38,117 nt of DNA from Actinomycetota bacterium (lineage in GTDB: Bacteria; Actinomycetota; Acidimicrobiia; IMCC26256; PALSA-555): contig VGBI01000016.1 of assembly GCA_016870595.1 (NCBI GenBank), forward strand, positions 1 through 38,117, read 5' to 3'. Positions 1 to 7,773 of the stretch are shown in pieces; positions within the stretch are counted from its first letter, which is position 1, and each line of letters opens with the position of its first letter. Position numbers and translations under genes: made by a program. The notes under the pieces are model-generated. The model ran no database searches. It was given only the letters and a program-made list of their open reading frames with translations, and was not told the origin of the DNA.

Positions 1-1
1 G

Positions 2-538
2 CGCGTGCTCGGAGCCGCCGCCGCCGCCCCTGCCGGCATCCTCACCGAGCAGTTCGCGCTCGACCGCGACAGCATCGCCGGGAGCGTCCTCGGATCGATG
101 GCGGTGGTCGCCTGGTCGGAGGTGTTCGGCTACGACCCCCGGACCGTGGTGCGGCCGCTGTTCCTCGGGCGGGTCCGCAGCGCGGCCGGGCGGTGCGTGA
201 TCGCGGCGGGCGCACTGAGCGACGCGGCGCTCTCCGCCGACGCGCTGGTGCTGAAGAGCCGGATGTGGAGTGCCGACCCGGCCTCGACCCCACCTTGGCG
301 GGAGCAGTTCGTGGCCAACACCCCGACCCCGCCGGTGGCCGTGCCCGTCCTCGTCACCCAGGGCACCGACGACCGGGTGGTCCGGCCCCCGACCACCGCC
401 CGCCTGGTCGAGCGGTTCCGTGCCGCCGGCACCGACGTCGAGGAGCGAATGCTGCCCGGGGTGAACCACCTACGGGCCGAGAAGGTCTCGGCGCCCATCG
501 TGGCCCGGTGGTTCGCCGGGATCGACCGGGCGGCCTGA
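2..538 (+). CDS. Lipase-like alpha/beta-hydrolase, C-terminal part (cut by window edge)
   Basis: The reading frame is open to the left edge, so the real start and the nucleophile-elbow serine lie outside the window. The visible 178 residues resemble the C-terminal half of actinobacterial secretory lipases (LIP family). A 'QFVANTP' segment is followed by a beta strand ending in 'GTDDRVV', which carries the likely catalytic Asp. 'GVNH' near the end carries the likely catalytic His. The family hydrolyses ester bonds of lipids or small esters, often outside the cell. A GTG at position 5 could be read as a start but would leave only part of the fold. The TGA stop lies 61 bp before the next promoter box. 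The alpha/beta-hydrolase assignment is fairly safe; the substrate is unknown. Confidence 0.75.
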   Translation, partial: RVLGAAAAAPAGILTEQFALDRDSIAGSVLGSMAVVAWSEVFGYDPRTVVRPLFLGRVRSAAGRCVIAAGALSDAALSADALVLKSRMWSADPASTPPWREQFVANTPTPPVAVPVLVTQGTDDRVVRPPTTARLVERFRAAGTDVEERMLPGVNHLRAEKVSAPIVARWFAGIDRAA

Positions 539-599
539 GCCCGGACGGGCGCTCGGCCCGGTCCCGGCCTCGGTGAGCGTCCCGCGGGTCGCCGCGTCC

Positions 600-605
600 T
601 AGGCT
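600..605 (+). promoter_or_regulatory. -10-like box TAGGCT, leaderless start
   Basis: TAGGCT ends 7 nt before the ATG at 613, so transcription would begin at or next to the start codon. There is no purine-rich ribosome binding site in between. It matches the TANNNT boxes seen before many other genes in this window. Confidence 0.55.
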
Positions 606-612
606 GACCTCC

Positions 613-855
613 ATGACCTACGAAGACATTCCCAAGCCCGAGCCCAAGGAGATCGACGAGCAGAACTGGGTCGTGCTGGGCCACCTCATCTCGAACGAGG
701 TCCTCCGGGGCCGGCCGCAGGGCGACGAGCGCTGCGACAACTGCCTCTACTACATGGACCCGTCGACCGACATCTCGTACTGCTGGCACCCGCGCGTGCG
801 CATCCTGGTCGGCGACCAGTGGTGGTGCCAGTGGTGGGAGCCGATCACGGAGTGA
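613..855 (+). CDS. Small HiPIP-like four-cysteine protein
   Basis: The protein has 80 residues. Four cysteines (C41, C44, C57, C72) sit in the pattern C-x2-C-x12-C-x14-C within an aromatic-rich tail ('CDNCLYY', 'CWHP', 'WWCQWWE'). This closely parallels the cluster-binding part of high-potential iron-sulfur proteins (C-x2-C-x12-16-C-x13-C, with Trp before the last Cys). Related folds occur as small subunits of some glycyl-radical decarboxylases and benzylsuccinate synthase. Unlike classical HiPIPs it has no Tat or Sec signal, so it should be cytoplasmic. The start follows from the ATG placed 7 nt after TAGGCT. It stands alone between a lipase and a convergent thiolase gene. A 4Fe-4S electron carrier or a zinc-binding protein are both possible; the cluster is inferred from cysteine spacing only. 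Confidence 0.7.
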   Translation: MTYEDIPKPEPKEIDEQNWVVLGHLISNEVLRGRPQGDERCDNCLYYMDPSTDISYCWHPRVRILVGDQWWCQWWEPITE

Positions 856-869
856 TCCCGGTCACCGGG
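843..869. terminator. Paired inverted repeats across convergent stop codons
   Basis: GATCAC(843-848)-gga-GTGATC(852-857) is followed directly by CCCGGT(857-862)-c-ACCGGG(864-869). Both lie across the stops of the two convergent genes (853-855 plus, 862-864 minus). There is no U-tract, so it would be an intrinsic terminator of the GC-rich type at best. Confidence 0.35.
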
Positions 870-2523
870 CGGTGGTGAGGAGTATCGCCCCGCCCGGGGT
901 CAGGCCTCCGTTGGTGAGGACGGCCACCTCGGCGCCCGCGACCTGACGGGCCCCGGCGTCACCCCGCAGCTGGGTGACCGCTTCGTGGAAGAACCCGAAC
1001 CCGTGCGTGCGGCCGTGCGAGAGCTGGCCGCCGTGGGGGTTGAGGGGCAGCTCCCCGCCGAGGCGGATGCGGTCGCCGCCGGCCAGGAAGTCGCCGGCCT
1101 CGCCGATCCCGCAAAAGCCGAGCGCCTCGAGCCACGACAGGCAGTTGAACGAGAAGCCGTCGTAGAGGAGCGCGAGGTCCACATCGGCGGGCGTGAGGGT
1201 CGAGCGGCTCCACAGGTGCGCGCTCGGGCCCATGATCTGCGGCTCGTGGCTGATCGTGCCCTGGTCCCACTCGATCGGCTCGAGGATCTGCGTGCCCACC
1301 GAGTCCACCAGCACCGGCGGGCGGGCCAGGTCGGCGGCCGCGTCACGCGCCGACACGATGATCGCGATCGAGCCGTCGCACGGGATGTCGCAGTCGTACA
1401 GCCCGAACGGTGTCGTGATCATCCGGGCCGCGTAGTAGTCGTCCATGGTCATCGGCTCGCGGTAGATCGCGTCCGGGTTGAGCGACGCGTGGTACCGCTG
1501 CGTGGTGGCGATCGCACCGAGCGCGTCGCGGGTCGTGCCGTAGCGGGCGAAGTGGTGCGACGCGTTGATCGCGAGGTTCACCGCGGCCGACCCCGCTCCG
1601 AACGGCAGGCTGAAGTCCATCGGGGGCGCCACCGGGCCACGCCCATGAGGATGATCGAGCCCCTGACGCATCCGCTCGGTCGCGGTCGCCTCCCAGACGG
1701 TGCGGAAGCACAGGACGTGGCGGCAGAGGCCGGCGGCCACCGCGAGCATCGCGTTGACGACCGCGCCGCCCTGTCCGGGAAGATCCCCGCCCCCGGCGAA
1801 CCAGGTCGGCTGCAGGCGGAGCGCGGCCTCGAGCGCGACGATGCCGCCCTCCGAGTGGCCGCCGGGCGCAGGACCCGCCGGGTAGGTGGACAGGCCGTCG
1901 ATGTCGTCGAAGTCGAGGCCGGCGTCGGCCACCGCGCGACGGCACGCCTCGACGGTCAGCGCGAGCGGATCGACCATCAGCCGCCGACCGAGCCGGGACA
2001 TGCCGATCCCGGTGATCGCCACCCGGTCCTCGAACTTCTCGGCGGTCCGCATCGGCCGCACGCAGCGCCGGGTCGCCTCGGGGTCGACCGCGAGCGGCGG
2101 GAGCTCGGGCGCAGGGGCTGCGCCGGTTGGCCGGAACAGCGGGAACCAGGTCCCGCCGTCCTCGGCGAACTCGACCGCGACCGGCATCCCCACGAACACC
2201 TCGTCGGGGGCCACGCCGACGACGTTGGTCGTGCAGAAGACCCGGGGGTCCTCCTCGAGCGCGACCGAGGCCACCACGTAGGGCGGCGCGAACATCGGGA
2301 GCCACTGCTGGTGGTTGACCGTGCAGCCGACCACGGTGCCCCGGCCGCTCACCGGCGCAGGGGTCAGGCTCGCCCCGCGGCAGTAGTGGCAAACGGGCTT
2401 GGGCGGGTGGACGAGCTGCGCGCAGTCGTCGCAGCGCAGCACCCGCAGGACCCCGTCGGCACCCGAGGTCCAGAAGAACTCGGCCTCGGGCATCCGGTAG
2501 GGCTGGGGACGGTCGGCGACCAC
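862..2523 (-). CDS. DUF35 OB-fold / thiolase-like (SCP2/Ltp type) fusion protein
   Basis: The protein has 553 residues. Residues ~10-150 form a DUF35 module: a rubredoxin-like zinc ribbon (C31, C34, C45, C48) followed by an OB fold. Residues ~168-553 form a lipid-transfer-type thiolase beginning 'VAITGIGMSRLG' and ending with the 'LTNGGLTPGGA' region. In steroid-degrading actinobacteria DUF35 proteins and Ltp2-like thiolases form complexes that act as thiolases or retro-aldolases on acyl-CoA side chains (ChsH2/Ltp2). Here the partners are fused. The open frame runs further upstream, but GTG 2523 is chosen because GGAGG lies 5 nt before it. A beta-oxidation or side-chain aldolase role on a CoA thioester is inferred; the substrate cannot be read from sequence. 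Confidence 0.85.
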   Translation of the reverse strand: MVADRPQPYRMPEAEFFWTSGADGVLRVLRCDDCAQLVHPPKPVCHYCRGASLTPAPVSGRGTVVGCTVNHQQWLPMFAPPYVVASVALEEDPRVFCTTNVVGVAPDEVFVGMPVAVEFAEDGGTWFPLFRPTGAAPAPELPPLAVDPEATRRCVRPMRTAEKFEDRVAITGIGMSRLGRRLMVDPLALTVEACRRAVADAGLDFDDIDGLSTYPAGPAPGGHSEGGIVALEAALRLQPTWFAGGGDLPGQGGAVVNAMLAVAAGLCRHVLCFRTVWEATATERMRQGLDHPHGRGPVAPPMDFSLPFGAGSAAVNLAINASHHFARYGTTRDALGAIATTQRYHASLNPDAIYREPMTMDDYYAARMITTPFGLYDCDIPCDGSIAIIVSARDAAADLARPPVLVDSVGTQILEPIEWDQGTISHEPQIMGPSAHLWSRSTLTPADVDLALLYDGFSFNCLSWLEALGFCGIGEAGDFLAGGDRIRLGGELPLNPHGGQLSHGRTHGFGFFHEAVTQLRGDAGARQVAGAEVAVLTNGGLTPGGAILLTTAR

Positions 2524-2665
2524 GGGGACCTCCGGGCTCGGGACGGGCCCGCCAGCCTGGCCCAGGCACGGGCGACCGGGCGAACCGCCGGGGCGCGAGC
2601 CGTCGGGGCGCGCCCGAGCGGTGCCCCCAGCCGGGCCCCGGGGCCGTCCCGGTAGCGACGCGGGC

Positions 2666-3259
2666 ATGAAGATCGTCGTCGCCGCCCTCAAGGGTGGAGT
2701 GGGCAAGACCACCACCAGCATCTACCTCGCCGCCCTCGCCACCGCCGCCCGCAAGGACGTCCTCGTGGTGGACGCCGACCCCCAGGGCAGCGCGGCCGAC
2801 TGGATCGAGTCGGCCGAGGACCCGGCGCTCGAGCGGGTCGCGCTGGCCGAGGCGCCCACCGAGCGGCTCCTGGCCAAGGCGCTGGCGGGCGCCACCCCCG
2901 AGCAGGTCGTGGTGGTGGACTCGCCCCCGGGCAACGAGCGGATCATCGGCCACGCGCTCGAGCAGGCCGACGTCGTGGTGATCCCGACCCGGGTCGGCGG
3001 CGTCGAGTGGCCCCGGGTCGACGTGGTCCGCCGGATGATCCCGCGTCGCACCCCGTTCGGGCTCGCGATCTGCTCGGCCCGGACCTTCACCCGCGACTAC
3101 GCCGAGACCGTGCAGTACTGGGCCGACCACGGCGTCGAGGTGTGGGGCACGATCCCCGAGCGGGTCTCGGTCGCCGCCGGGCCCGACCGGTTCCTGTCGG
3201 AGGACGGGCTCGACGCCTACCGCCCGCTCTGGCGCACGGTGCTACGCCGCGCCGACTGA
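2666..3259 (+). CDS. ParA/MinD-family ATPase, orphan
   Basis: The protein has 197 residues, short for a chromosomal ParA but normal for orphan ParA-like ATPases. A deviant Walker A 'KGGVGKTT' with signature lysine lies at residues 9-16. 'DADPQGSAADW' follows at ~38-48, and 'VVVDSPPG' is the Walker B/switch II region. Such proteins form ATP-dependent dimers that position cargo on the nucleoid or membrane. No ParB, parS-like site, flagellar or chemotaxis partner is visible nearby, so the cargo is unknown. The ATG at 2666 is chosen over upstream open frame because the fold starts there ('MKIVVAALKGG'). The box TAGCGA (2653-2658) sits 7 nt upstream and is an imperfect version of the local promoter motif. 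Confidence 0.85.
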   Translation: MKIVVAALKGGVGKTTTSIYLAALATAARKDVLVVDADPQGSAADWIESAEDPALERVALAEAPTERLLAKALAGATPEQVVVVDSPPGNERIIGHALEQADVVVIPTRVGGVEWPRVDVVRRMIPRRTPFGLAICSARTFTRDYAETVQYWADHGVEVWGTIPERVSVAAGPDRFLSEDGLDAYRPLWRTVLRRAD

Positions 3260-3311
3260 GCGACCCCGGCGACCCGAGGCCCCGGGTGGACGCGGGCCCG
3301 GCGGGGGGCGC

Positions 3312-3317
3312 TACCGT
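3312..3317 (+). promoter_or_regulatory. -10-like box TACCGT upstream of amidohydrolase
   Basis: TACCGT places the likely transcription start near 3324. This gives a leader of about 50 nt with its own ribosome binding site (GGAGG at 3363-3367). The start point falls inside the palindrome at 3319-3335. Confidence 0.5.
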
Positions 3318-3318
3318 T

Positions 3319-3335
3319 TCTGACGCTGCGTCAGA
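3319..3335. promoter_or_regulatory. 17-bp perfect palindrome, probable repressor operator
   Basis: TCTGACGCTGCGTCAGA has two perfect 8-bp arms around one central base. It starts one base after the -10 box and covers the predicted transcription start. A bound dimeric regulator would block initiation of the amidohydrolase gene. The size and dyad symmetry suit a TetR-family operator. No regulator gene is present in the window, so the protein that binds is unknown. Confidence 0.6.
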
Positions 3336-3372
3336 TCCCCGGGGCGGGCGCCCCGGAGCCTCGGAGGGTCTC

Positions 3373-4575
3373 ATGGCCGACCGCTACACGATCATCTCCA
3401 CCGACACCCACGCCGGGGGGAGCCACGAGCAGTACCGCGAGTACCTCGACCCGGCCTACCGCGACGACTTCGACGCGTGGCGGGGCCAGTACAAGAACCC
3501 CTGGAAGGACCTGCGCGACACCGACCTGCGCATCCGCAACTGGGACGACGACCGCCGCAACGCCGACCAGCTGGCCGACGGCGTGGTCGGTGAGGTGATC
3601 TTCCCGAACACGGTTCCGCCGTTCTACCCCGGGTTCGTCCTCTTCGCCCCGCCACCCACCCCCGACCAGTACGAGCACCGCCTCGCCGGGGTCCGGGCCC
3701 ACAACCGGTGGCTGGTCGACTTCTGCAACCAGTTCCCCGAGCGGCGGGCCGGCGTCGGGCAGATCTTCCTCAACGACGTCGACGACGCCATCGCCGACGC
3801 GATCTGGATCAAGGAGCACGGCCTGCGCGGCGGCATCCTGCTCCCCAACATCCCGCCCGACTGCAAGCACGTCGCCCCGCTCTACGACCCGGTCTACGAC
3901 CCGCTCTGGAAGACCCTCGAGGGGCTGGAGATCCCGGTCAACGCCCACGGCGGCACCGGGTCCCCCGACTACGGCAAGTACGCGGCCACGCCGCTGCTGC
4001 TCATCACCGAGGTGCCCTTCTACTCCCAGCGTCCGCTCGTCTACTTCATCCTCGGCGGCGTGTTCGCCCGCTTCCCCGAGCTGAAGTTCGTGCTCACCGA
4101 GACCGGCAGCGCCTGGCTGCCGGGCCTCCTGCGCGACCTCGACCGCACGCTCGGCCAGGTGCGCAAGGGATCGATCGGCGAACTCAAGTACCGCGCCGAG
4201 GACGCGATCACCGGGTCGGCGACCGACTACGTGATGCAGAACGTGTACGTGGCGGCCAGCCAGCCCGGCCCGCTCGACGCCAAGATCGCCGACTTCCTGC
4301 CCACCGACCGGTACATGTGGGGCAGCGACTACCCCCACGACGAGGGCACCGGCCCCTACACCCGGGAGCACCTGCGCCAGATCTTCCACGACGCACCCGA
4401 GGACAAGCTCCGTCGGATCCTCGCCGAGAACGCGGCGAAGCTCTACGGGTTCGACCTCGACGCCCTCGCCCCGCTCGCCGCGGAGTACGGCCCGACGGTC
4501 GAGGAGATCCGCCAGCCGCTCACCGAGCTGCCCGAGAACCCGAACATGGCCCTGCTGCGGGGTGCGGCGGCCTGA
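3373..4575 (+). CDS. Amidohydrolase-2 family metal-dependent hydrolase
   Basis: The protein has 400 residues and a TIM-barrel amidohydrolase (PF04909) layout. The N-terminal 'STDTHAGG' supplies the D-x-H metal motif (D11, H13). 'PVNAHGGTG' in the middle supplies a further His. 'MWGSDYPHDEG' near the end gives the conserved Asp of the last strand. Members include decarboxylases and ring-cleaving or amide hydrolases; many actinobacterial ones sit in steroid or aromatic degradation clusters. ATG 3373 follows GGAGG by 5 nt. Expression is probably controlled through the palindrome at 3319-3335. It is convergent with the P450 gene. A second member of the family lies at 20712-21863, and the two differ clearly in sequence. 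The precise reaction is unknown. Confidence 0.85.
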   Translation: MADRYTIISTDTHAGGSHEQYREYLDPAYRDDFDAWRGQYKNPWKDLRDTDLRIRNWDDDRRNADQLADGVVGEVIFPNTVPPFYPGFVLFAPPPTPDQYEHRLAGVRAHNRWLVDFCNQFPERRAGVGQIFLNDVDDAIADAIWIKEHGLRGGILLPNIPPDCKHVAPLYDPVYDPLWKTLEGLEIPVNAHGGTGSPDYGKYAATPLLLITEVPFYSQRPLVYFILGGVFARFPELKFVLTETGSAWLPGLLRDLDRTLGQVRKGSIGELKYRAEDAITGSATDYVMQNVYVAASQPGPLDAKIADFLPTDRYMWGSDYPHDEGTGPYTREHLRQIFHDAPEDKLRRILAENAAKLYGFDLDALAPLAAEYGPTVEEIRQPLTELPENPNMALLRGAAA

Positions 4576-4584
4576 GGGCCCTCA
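4573..4584. terminator. 12-bp palindrome at convergent gene ends
   Basis: TGAGGGCCCTCA is a perfect palindrome that begins with the amidohydrolase stop codon. It lies in the 33-bp gap before the P450 stop. It could fold into a short hairpin in either transcript. There is no T-run. Confidence 0.3.
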
Positions 4585-4608
4585 CCACGCACGACGACCC
4601 GGGGAGGA

Positions 4609-5799
4609 TCAGCCCGTCGCGGGTCGGCCCGGCGCGAACGGCACCCGCTTGAAGCCGTGCACGTTGCTCATGTGCACGCGCTCCAGTCCGGCCTCGTCCA
4701 CCGAGTAGTCGGGGAACCGTCGGGCCAATTCCTCGAGTGCGATGCGGCTCTCGAGTCGGGCCAGTGCCGCCCCGAGGCAGAAGTGGACCCCGTGCCCGAA
4801 GCCGAGGGCCACGTGCTCGCCGCGAGAGATGTCGAAGCGGTCGGGATCGGGGTACGCGCGCTCGTCGCGGTTGGCCGAGCCGGTGAGCAACAGGAGACGC
4901 GCGCCGGCCGGCACGGTCACGCCGTGCCGGGTGACCGGCTCGGTGCACACCCGCCCCTGGTACTGCGACGGCGCCCAGTAGCGCAGGATCTCCTCGACCG
5001 CACCGGGGATCGTCGACGGGTCGGCCAGGACCGCGCGCCACTCGTCGGGGTTGCGCTGGAAGAGTACGACCGCGTTGGCCAGCAGCTTGGTCACCGTCTC
5101 GGTCCCCGCCGAGCCGATCAGCTGGCAGAAGCCGAGCACCTCCTCGTCGGTGAGGCGGGTGGCGACGCCATCGTCGCCGACCACCTCGGCCTCGAGCAAT
5201 CGGCTGATCATTCGGTCGTCGGGCCGGGCTCGCTTCTCCGCAAGCAGACCGGCCCAGTACTCGTGCATCTCCACCATGGCGAGGAACGCGTGCTCTGGAA
5301 TGAACGGGGGCTCCTCGGTGCGCTCGAGCGTGGTGTCGATGGCCACCCGCAGGCGGTCACGGTCGGCCTCGGGCACCCCGATGAGCTCCATGATCACGTT
5401 CGATGGCAGGAGTGCCGAGAAGTCCTCGACGAAGTCGCCCCCACCCTGCTCGGCGAGCCGATCGAGGTAGCGCCCGGCGAGGTCGCGGACGAACGACTCG
5501 AGCTCGTTGATCGCCCGGGGCGTGAACGCCCGGCTCACCAGCCGACGCTGGCGGTCGTGACGGGGCGGGTCCATGAAGATGATCATCGGCGAGATCAGCG
5601 AGGTATCGATCTGCTCGAGGGTCGTGCCCTCGGCCGACGACAGCAGCGAGGGCTGCTGGGAGCCCCAGAGCACGTCCTCGTGGCGTGACCACGCGTACCA
5701 CCCGTCAGGATGGCGGTACACGGGATCGTGGTCGCGCAGCCACTGGTAGGTGGGGTACGGGTCCTCGTGGAACTCGTGGGAGAACGGGTTCAGCTCCAC
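4609..5799 (-). CDS. Cytochrome P450
   Basis: The protein has 396 residues, typical for a soluble bacterial class I P450. The I-helix oxygen-activation motif is 'AGTET' (231-235). The K-helix ExxR is E270/R273. The heme loop 'FGHGVHFCLG' places the axial thiolate at Cys341. It probably inserts oxygen into a hydrophobic substrate using ferredoxin and ferredoxin reductase from elsewhere; neither gene is in this window. The start is GTG 5799 because GAGGAGG lies 8 nt upstream. It is the last gene of a minus-strand run with the cyclase-family gene (46-bp gap) and the thioesterase gene, suggesting one catabolic unit. The CYP family cannot be assigned by eye. Confidence 0.95.
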   Translation of the reverse strand: MELNPFSHEFHEDPYPTYQWLRDHDPVYRHPDGWYAWSRHEDVLWGSQQPSLLSSAEGTTLEQIDTSLISPMIIFMDPPRHDRQRRLVSRAFTPRAINELESFVRDLAGRYLDRLAEQGGGDFVEDFSALLPSNVIMELIGVPEADRDRLRVAIDTTLERTEEPPFIPEHAFLAMVEMHEYWAGLLAEKRARPDDRMISRLLEAEVVGDDGVATRLTDEEVLGFCQLIGSAGTETVTKLLANAVVLFQRNPDEWRAVLADPSTIPGAVEEILRYWAPSQYQGRVCTEPVTRHGVTVPAGARLLLLTGSANRDERAYPDPDRFDISRGEHVALGFGHGVHFCLGAALARLESRIALEELARRFPDYSVDEAGLERVHMSNVHGFKRVPFAPGRPATG

Positions 5800-5845
5800 C
5801 GTGGGCCTCCTCGGATCGGGCGCGGCGACGGGTCGCCGGCGCCGC

Positions 5846-6763
5846 TCACTTCACGGCGAGGGGGTTGAGCGGCGTCCCCACCGCGTTGGCGATCTTCAGG
5901 GCCGGCGCGCAGAGGAGGAACTCGGATACCCCGTCGGCCGCGCAGTCGGCGGCGAGGGCCTCGAGGTCGAACATCTCGCCGAGCGTCATCCCCATGTCGC
6001 GGATCAGCACGTAGTGCACCGGCATCCGCAGATCCGGATCCGGGCACGGGTACTGCTCGACCCCCCAGTTGTCGGCCGCCACCGCAGCGACGTCGCGCTC
6101 GTGGAGCCAGCGGCAGCAGTCGATCGTCAGGCCGGGCTCGCGCGTCATGAAGTCGGTGGCCGACTGGTCGCGGAACACGCGGGTCCATCCCGTGTGCAGC
6201 AGCACGATGTCGCCGTCGCGCACCTCGACCCCCTGGGCCGCGCACGCGGCGTCGAGCTCCGCGGGGGTGATGCCGTGGTCGGGGGCCAGGCAGTCGACCC
6301 CGTGCAGTCGGGCCACGTCGAGCAGGACCCCTCGTCCGATGACCCCGCGGGCCAGCGCGTCGATGGCCAGGCGCGACGCGCCCCCTCGTGCCGTGACCGC
6401 ATCGATCGACACGTCGTTGTAACAGACGTCGTCGTAGAACACGTGGGCGAGCCCGTCCCACTGCGTGGCGCACTGCAGGGGCATGAAGATGAAGTCGTCG
6501 GTGAAGCCACCGCCGTCGGGGAAACGGGGCTCGCCGGTCACCGACATCAGGTGCACCGGGTTGATGCGCCCGCCCATCCCGATCTGGGGGCCGTTCGCCC
6601 CGAGCGTGTAGCCGAGGTCGAAGACCCGCCCCGTGCGGGCCAGCGTTGCCGCCGCGGCGACGTGGGCCGGGGTGATGAAGTTCAGCGTGCCGAGCTCGTC
6701 GTCGGGACCCCACCGGCCCCAGTTCGACAGCTCACACCCCAACGCCCGGAAGTCGATCGCCAC
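5846..6763 (-). CDS. Cyclase-family metal-dependent hydrolase (PF04199)
   Basis: The protein has 305 residues. The start 'GRWGPDDELGTLNFITP' and the central 'CATQWDGLAHVFYD' mark the cyclase family, which includes kynurenine formamidase and polyketide-cyclase-like hydrolases. The usual H-x-G-T-H-x-D-x-P-x-H metal motif reads Q-C-A-T-Q-W-D-G-L-A-H here. This is the variant common in a large uncharacterised actinobacterial branch, so metal ligands may differ from the formamidase. 'LLHTGW' and 'AADNWGVEQYP' are further conserved positions. GTG 6763 is preceded by GAGGGGGG five bases upstream. Hydrolysis of an amide or a cyclic ester is the likely chemistry. It probably shares a transcript with the P450 gene downstream. 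Confidence 0.85.
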   Translation of the reverse strand: MAIDFRALGCELSNWGRWGPDDELGTLNFITPAHVAAAATLARTGRVFDLGYTLGANGPQIGMGGRINPVHLMSVTGEPRFPDGGGFTDDFIFMPLQCATQWDGLAHVFYDDVCYNDVSIDAVTARGGASRLAIDALARGVIGRGVLLDVARLHGVDCLAPDHGITPAELDAACAAQGVEVRDGDIVLLHTGWTRVFRDQSATDFMTREPGLTIDCCRWLHERDVAAVAADNWGVEQYPCPDPDLRMPVHYVLIRDMGMTLGEMFDLEALAADCAADGVSEFLLCAPALKIANAVGTPLNPLAVK

Positions 6764-6800
6764 GGTGTCCCCCCTCGTCGGCGCCTCGTCGGCGATCCGG

Positions 6801-6806
6801 ATCGTA
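6801..6806 (-). promoter_or_regulatory. -10-like box TACGAT before the cyclase-family gene
   Basis: On the minus strand TACGAT lies about 37 nt before GTG 6763, leaving room for the ribosome binding site. It partly overlaps a 12-bp palindrome, CGATCCGGATCG (6793-6804), which might be an operator but could be chance in this GC-rich sequence. Confidence 0.35.
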
Positions 6807-6848
6807 GGTCGGCGCCGGCGCCCGCGCCCGGGCGCGCGCTCGGGGCGC

Positions 6849-7643
6849 TCAGGCCGGGACCGAGCGGGTGGTCGCGACCGCGGCGATGTTCCCGGTCGAG
6901 GCGTCGTGCACCTCGACCCGGGCCATGCCGCCGTGGGCGTCGGCCGTGGCCGATGCGGGTCCCACCCGGACCCCCCGGACGAAGCGCAGGTGGATCGACT
7001 CGAGCCGGGCCGCGCCCGGATCGGCGGCCAGGGCCGCCTCCTCGGCGACCACCGCGAGCATCCCCCCGTTGATCGCCATGGCCCCGTTGTGCACCACCGA
7101 GGTGCTGGGCAACACCGCGGTCCCGGGACCGGTGCGGACGCAGCCGATCCGCTCCGCGATCGGCACGGTGAGCGTGCCGCGCGGCGTGCCGAAGCGGCCG
7201 AGCACCTCGTCGAGGTCGGGGGACCGGAACCCGGGCTCGGGGATGGCCATGAACGCGCCGCTCCCGTAGCCGACCACCCGGCCCGTCGGGGATCGGAACT
7301 CCATGTCGGTCACGATGACGTTCCGGCCCGCCCGCACCAGGCGCGACACGCCGAGGATGCGGTCGAGGCCGGCCGCCTCGGGGAAGAGGTGGACGTCGAG
7401 GTCGAGGGTCACGGGGAGCCGGGGCGCGAGGGCCCGGATGGCGTGGAGCCCGAGGACGGCGTCGGCCTGGGTCGCCGCCACCGACGGCCGCACCACGTCG
7501 GTGCCCGGGGTGCACATGGTCTCGAGCACGGGGAACTCCCCGTGCAGCTCGTCGCCCACCGCCACGATGGTCAGGGCGAGCTCGGGCAGGACGCTGTCGT
7601 CGGCGAGCTGGTCGCCGGAGCGCTCGGGGGACGGGGCCGTCAT
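6849..7643 (-). CDS. Double-hotdog acyl-CoA thioesterase-like protein (PaaI type)
   Basis: The protein has 264 residues, the length of two fused hotdog domains. Each half has its own beta-sheet stretch. The second contains 'HNGAMAINGGMLAVVAEEAA', the hotdog central helix with the expected His/Asn and acidic residues. 'ESIHLRFVRGV' is the following strand. The first half, with 'LDLDVHLFPEAAG', lacks an obvious catalytic acid and may be structural. The family hydrolyses acyl-CoA thioesters. ATG 7643 has no ribosome binding site but has TAGCCT nine bases upstream, which suggests a leaderless message. It heads the thioesterase-cyclase-P450 run. The substrate is unknown. Confidence 0.75.
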   Translation of the reverse strand: MTAPSPERSGDQLADDSVLPELALTIVAVGDELHGEFPVLETMCTPGTDVVRPSVAATQADAVLGLHAIRALAPRLPVTLDLDVHLFPEAAGLDRILGVSRLVRAGRNVIVTDMEFRSPTGRVVGYGSGAFMAIPEPGFRSPDLDEVLGRFGTPRGTLTVPIAERIGCVRTGPGTAVLPSTSVVHNGAMAINGGMLAVVAEEAALAADPGAARLESIHLRFVRGVRVGPASATADAHGGMARVEVHDASTGNIAAVATTRSVPA

Positions 7644-7652
7644 CGGGCCGGG

Positions 7653-7658
7653 AGGCTA
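7653..7658 (-). promoter_or_regulatory. -10-like box TAGCCT, leaderless start of thioesterase gene
   Basis: On the minus strand TAGCCT ends 9 nt before ATG 7643, with no Shine-Dalgarno-like sequence between them. Confidence 0.45.
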
Positions 7659-7667
7659 GGCCGTCGG

Positions 7668-7691
7668 CCGCACCCGCACCCGCACCCGCAC
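7668..7691. repeat. Hexamer tandem repeat (CCGCAC)x4 in divergent intergenic region
   Basis: Four perfect copies of CCGCAC are followed by degenerate copies to about 7730. They lie between the divergent thioesterase and alcohol dehydrogenase genes. A simple-sequence tract of this kind can change length by slippage and alter promoter spacing. Confidence 0.7.
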
Positions 7692-7773
7692 CCCGGACCC
7701 GCACCTCCACCCGGACCCGCGCCCGCCCGGGCCCCGACACCGGATCGGGGTGGTGCGCCCCGCCCGGAATCGA

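Noticed and set aside
985-2655. Long plus-strand frame of 556 codons
   Set aside because: It is the antisense of the DUF35-thiolase gene; composition is Arg/Gly/Val/His-rich with no domain, as expected for a shadow frame in high-GC DNA.
2666-3259. Chromosome partition locus or replication origin
   Set aside because: No ParB gene, parS-like repeats, dnaA, dnaN or DnaA-box cluster is visible.
6793-6804. 12-bp palindrome CGATCCGGATCG as an operator
   Set aside because: It overlaps a promoter-like box, but short GC-rich palindromes are common here; mentioned only in the promoter entry.
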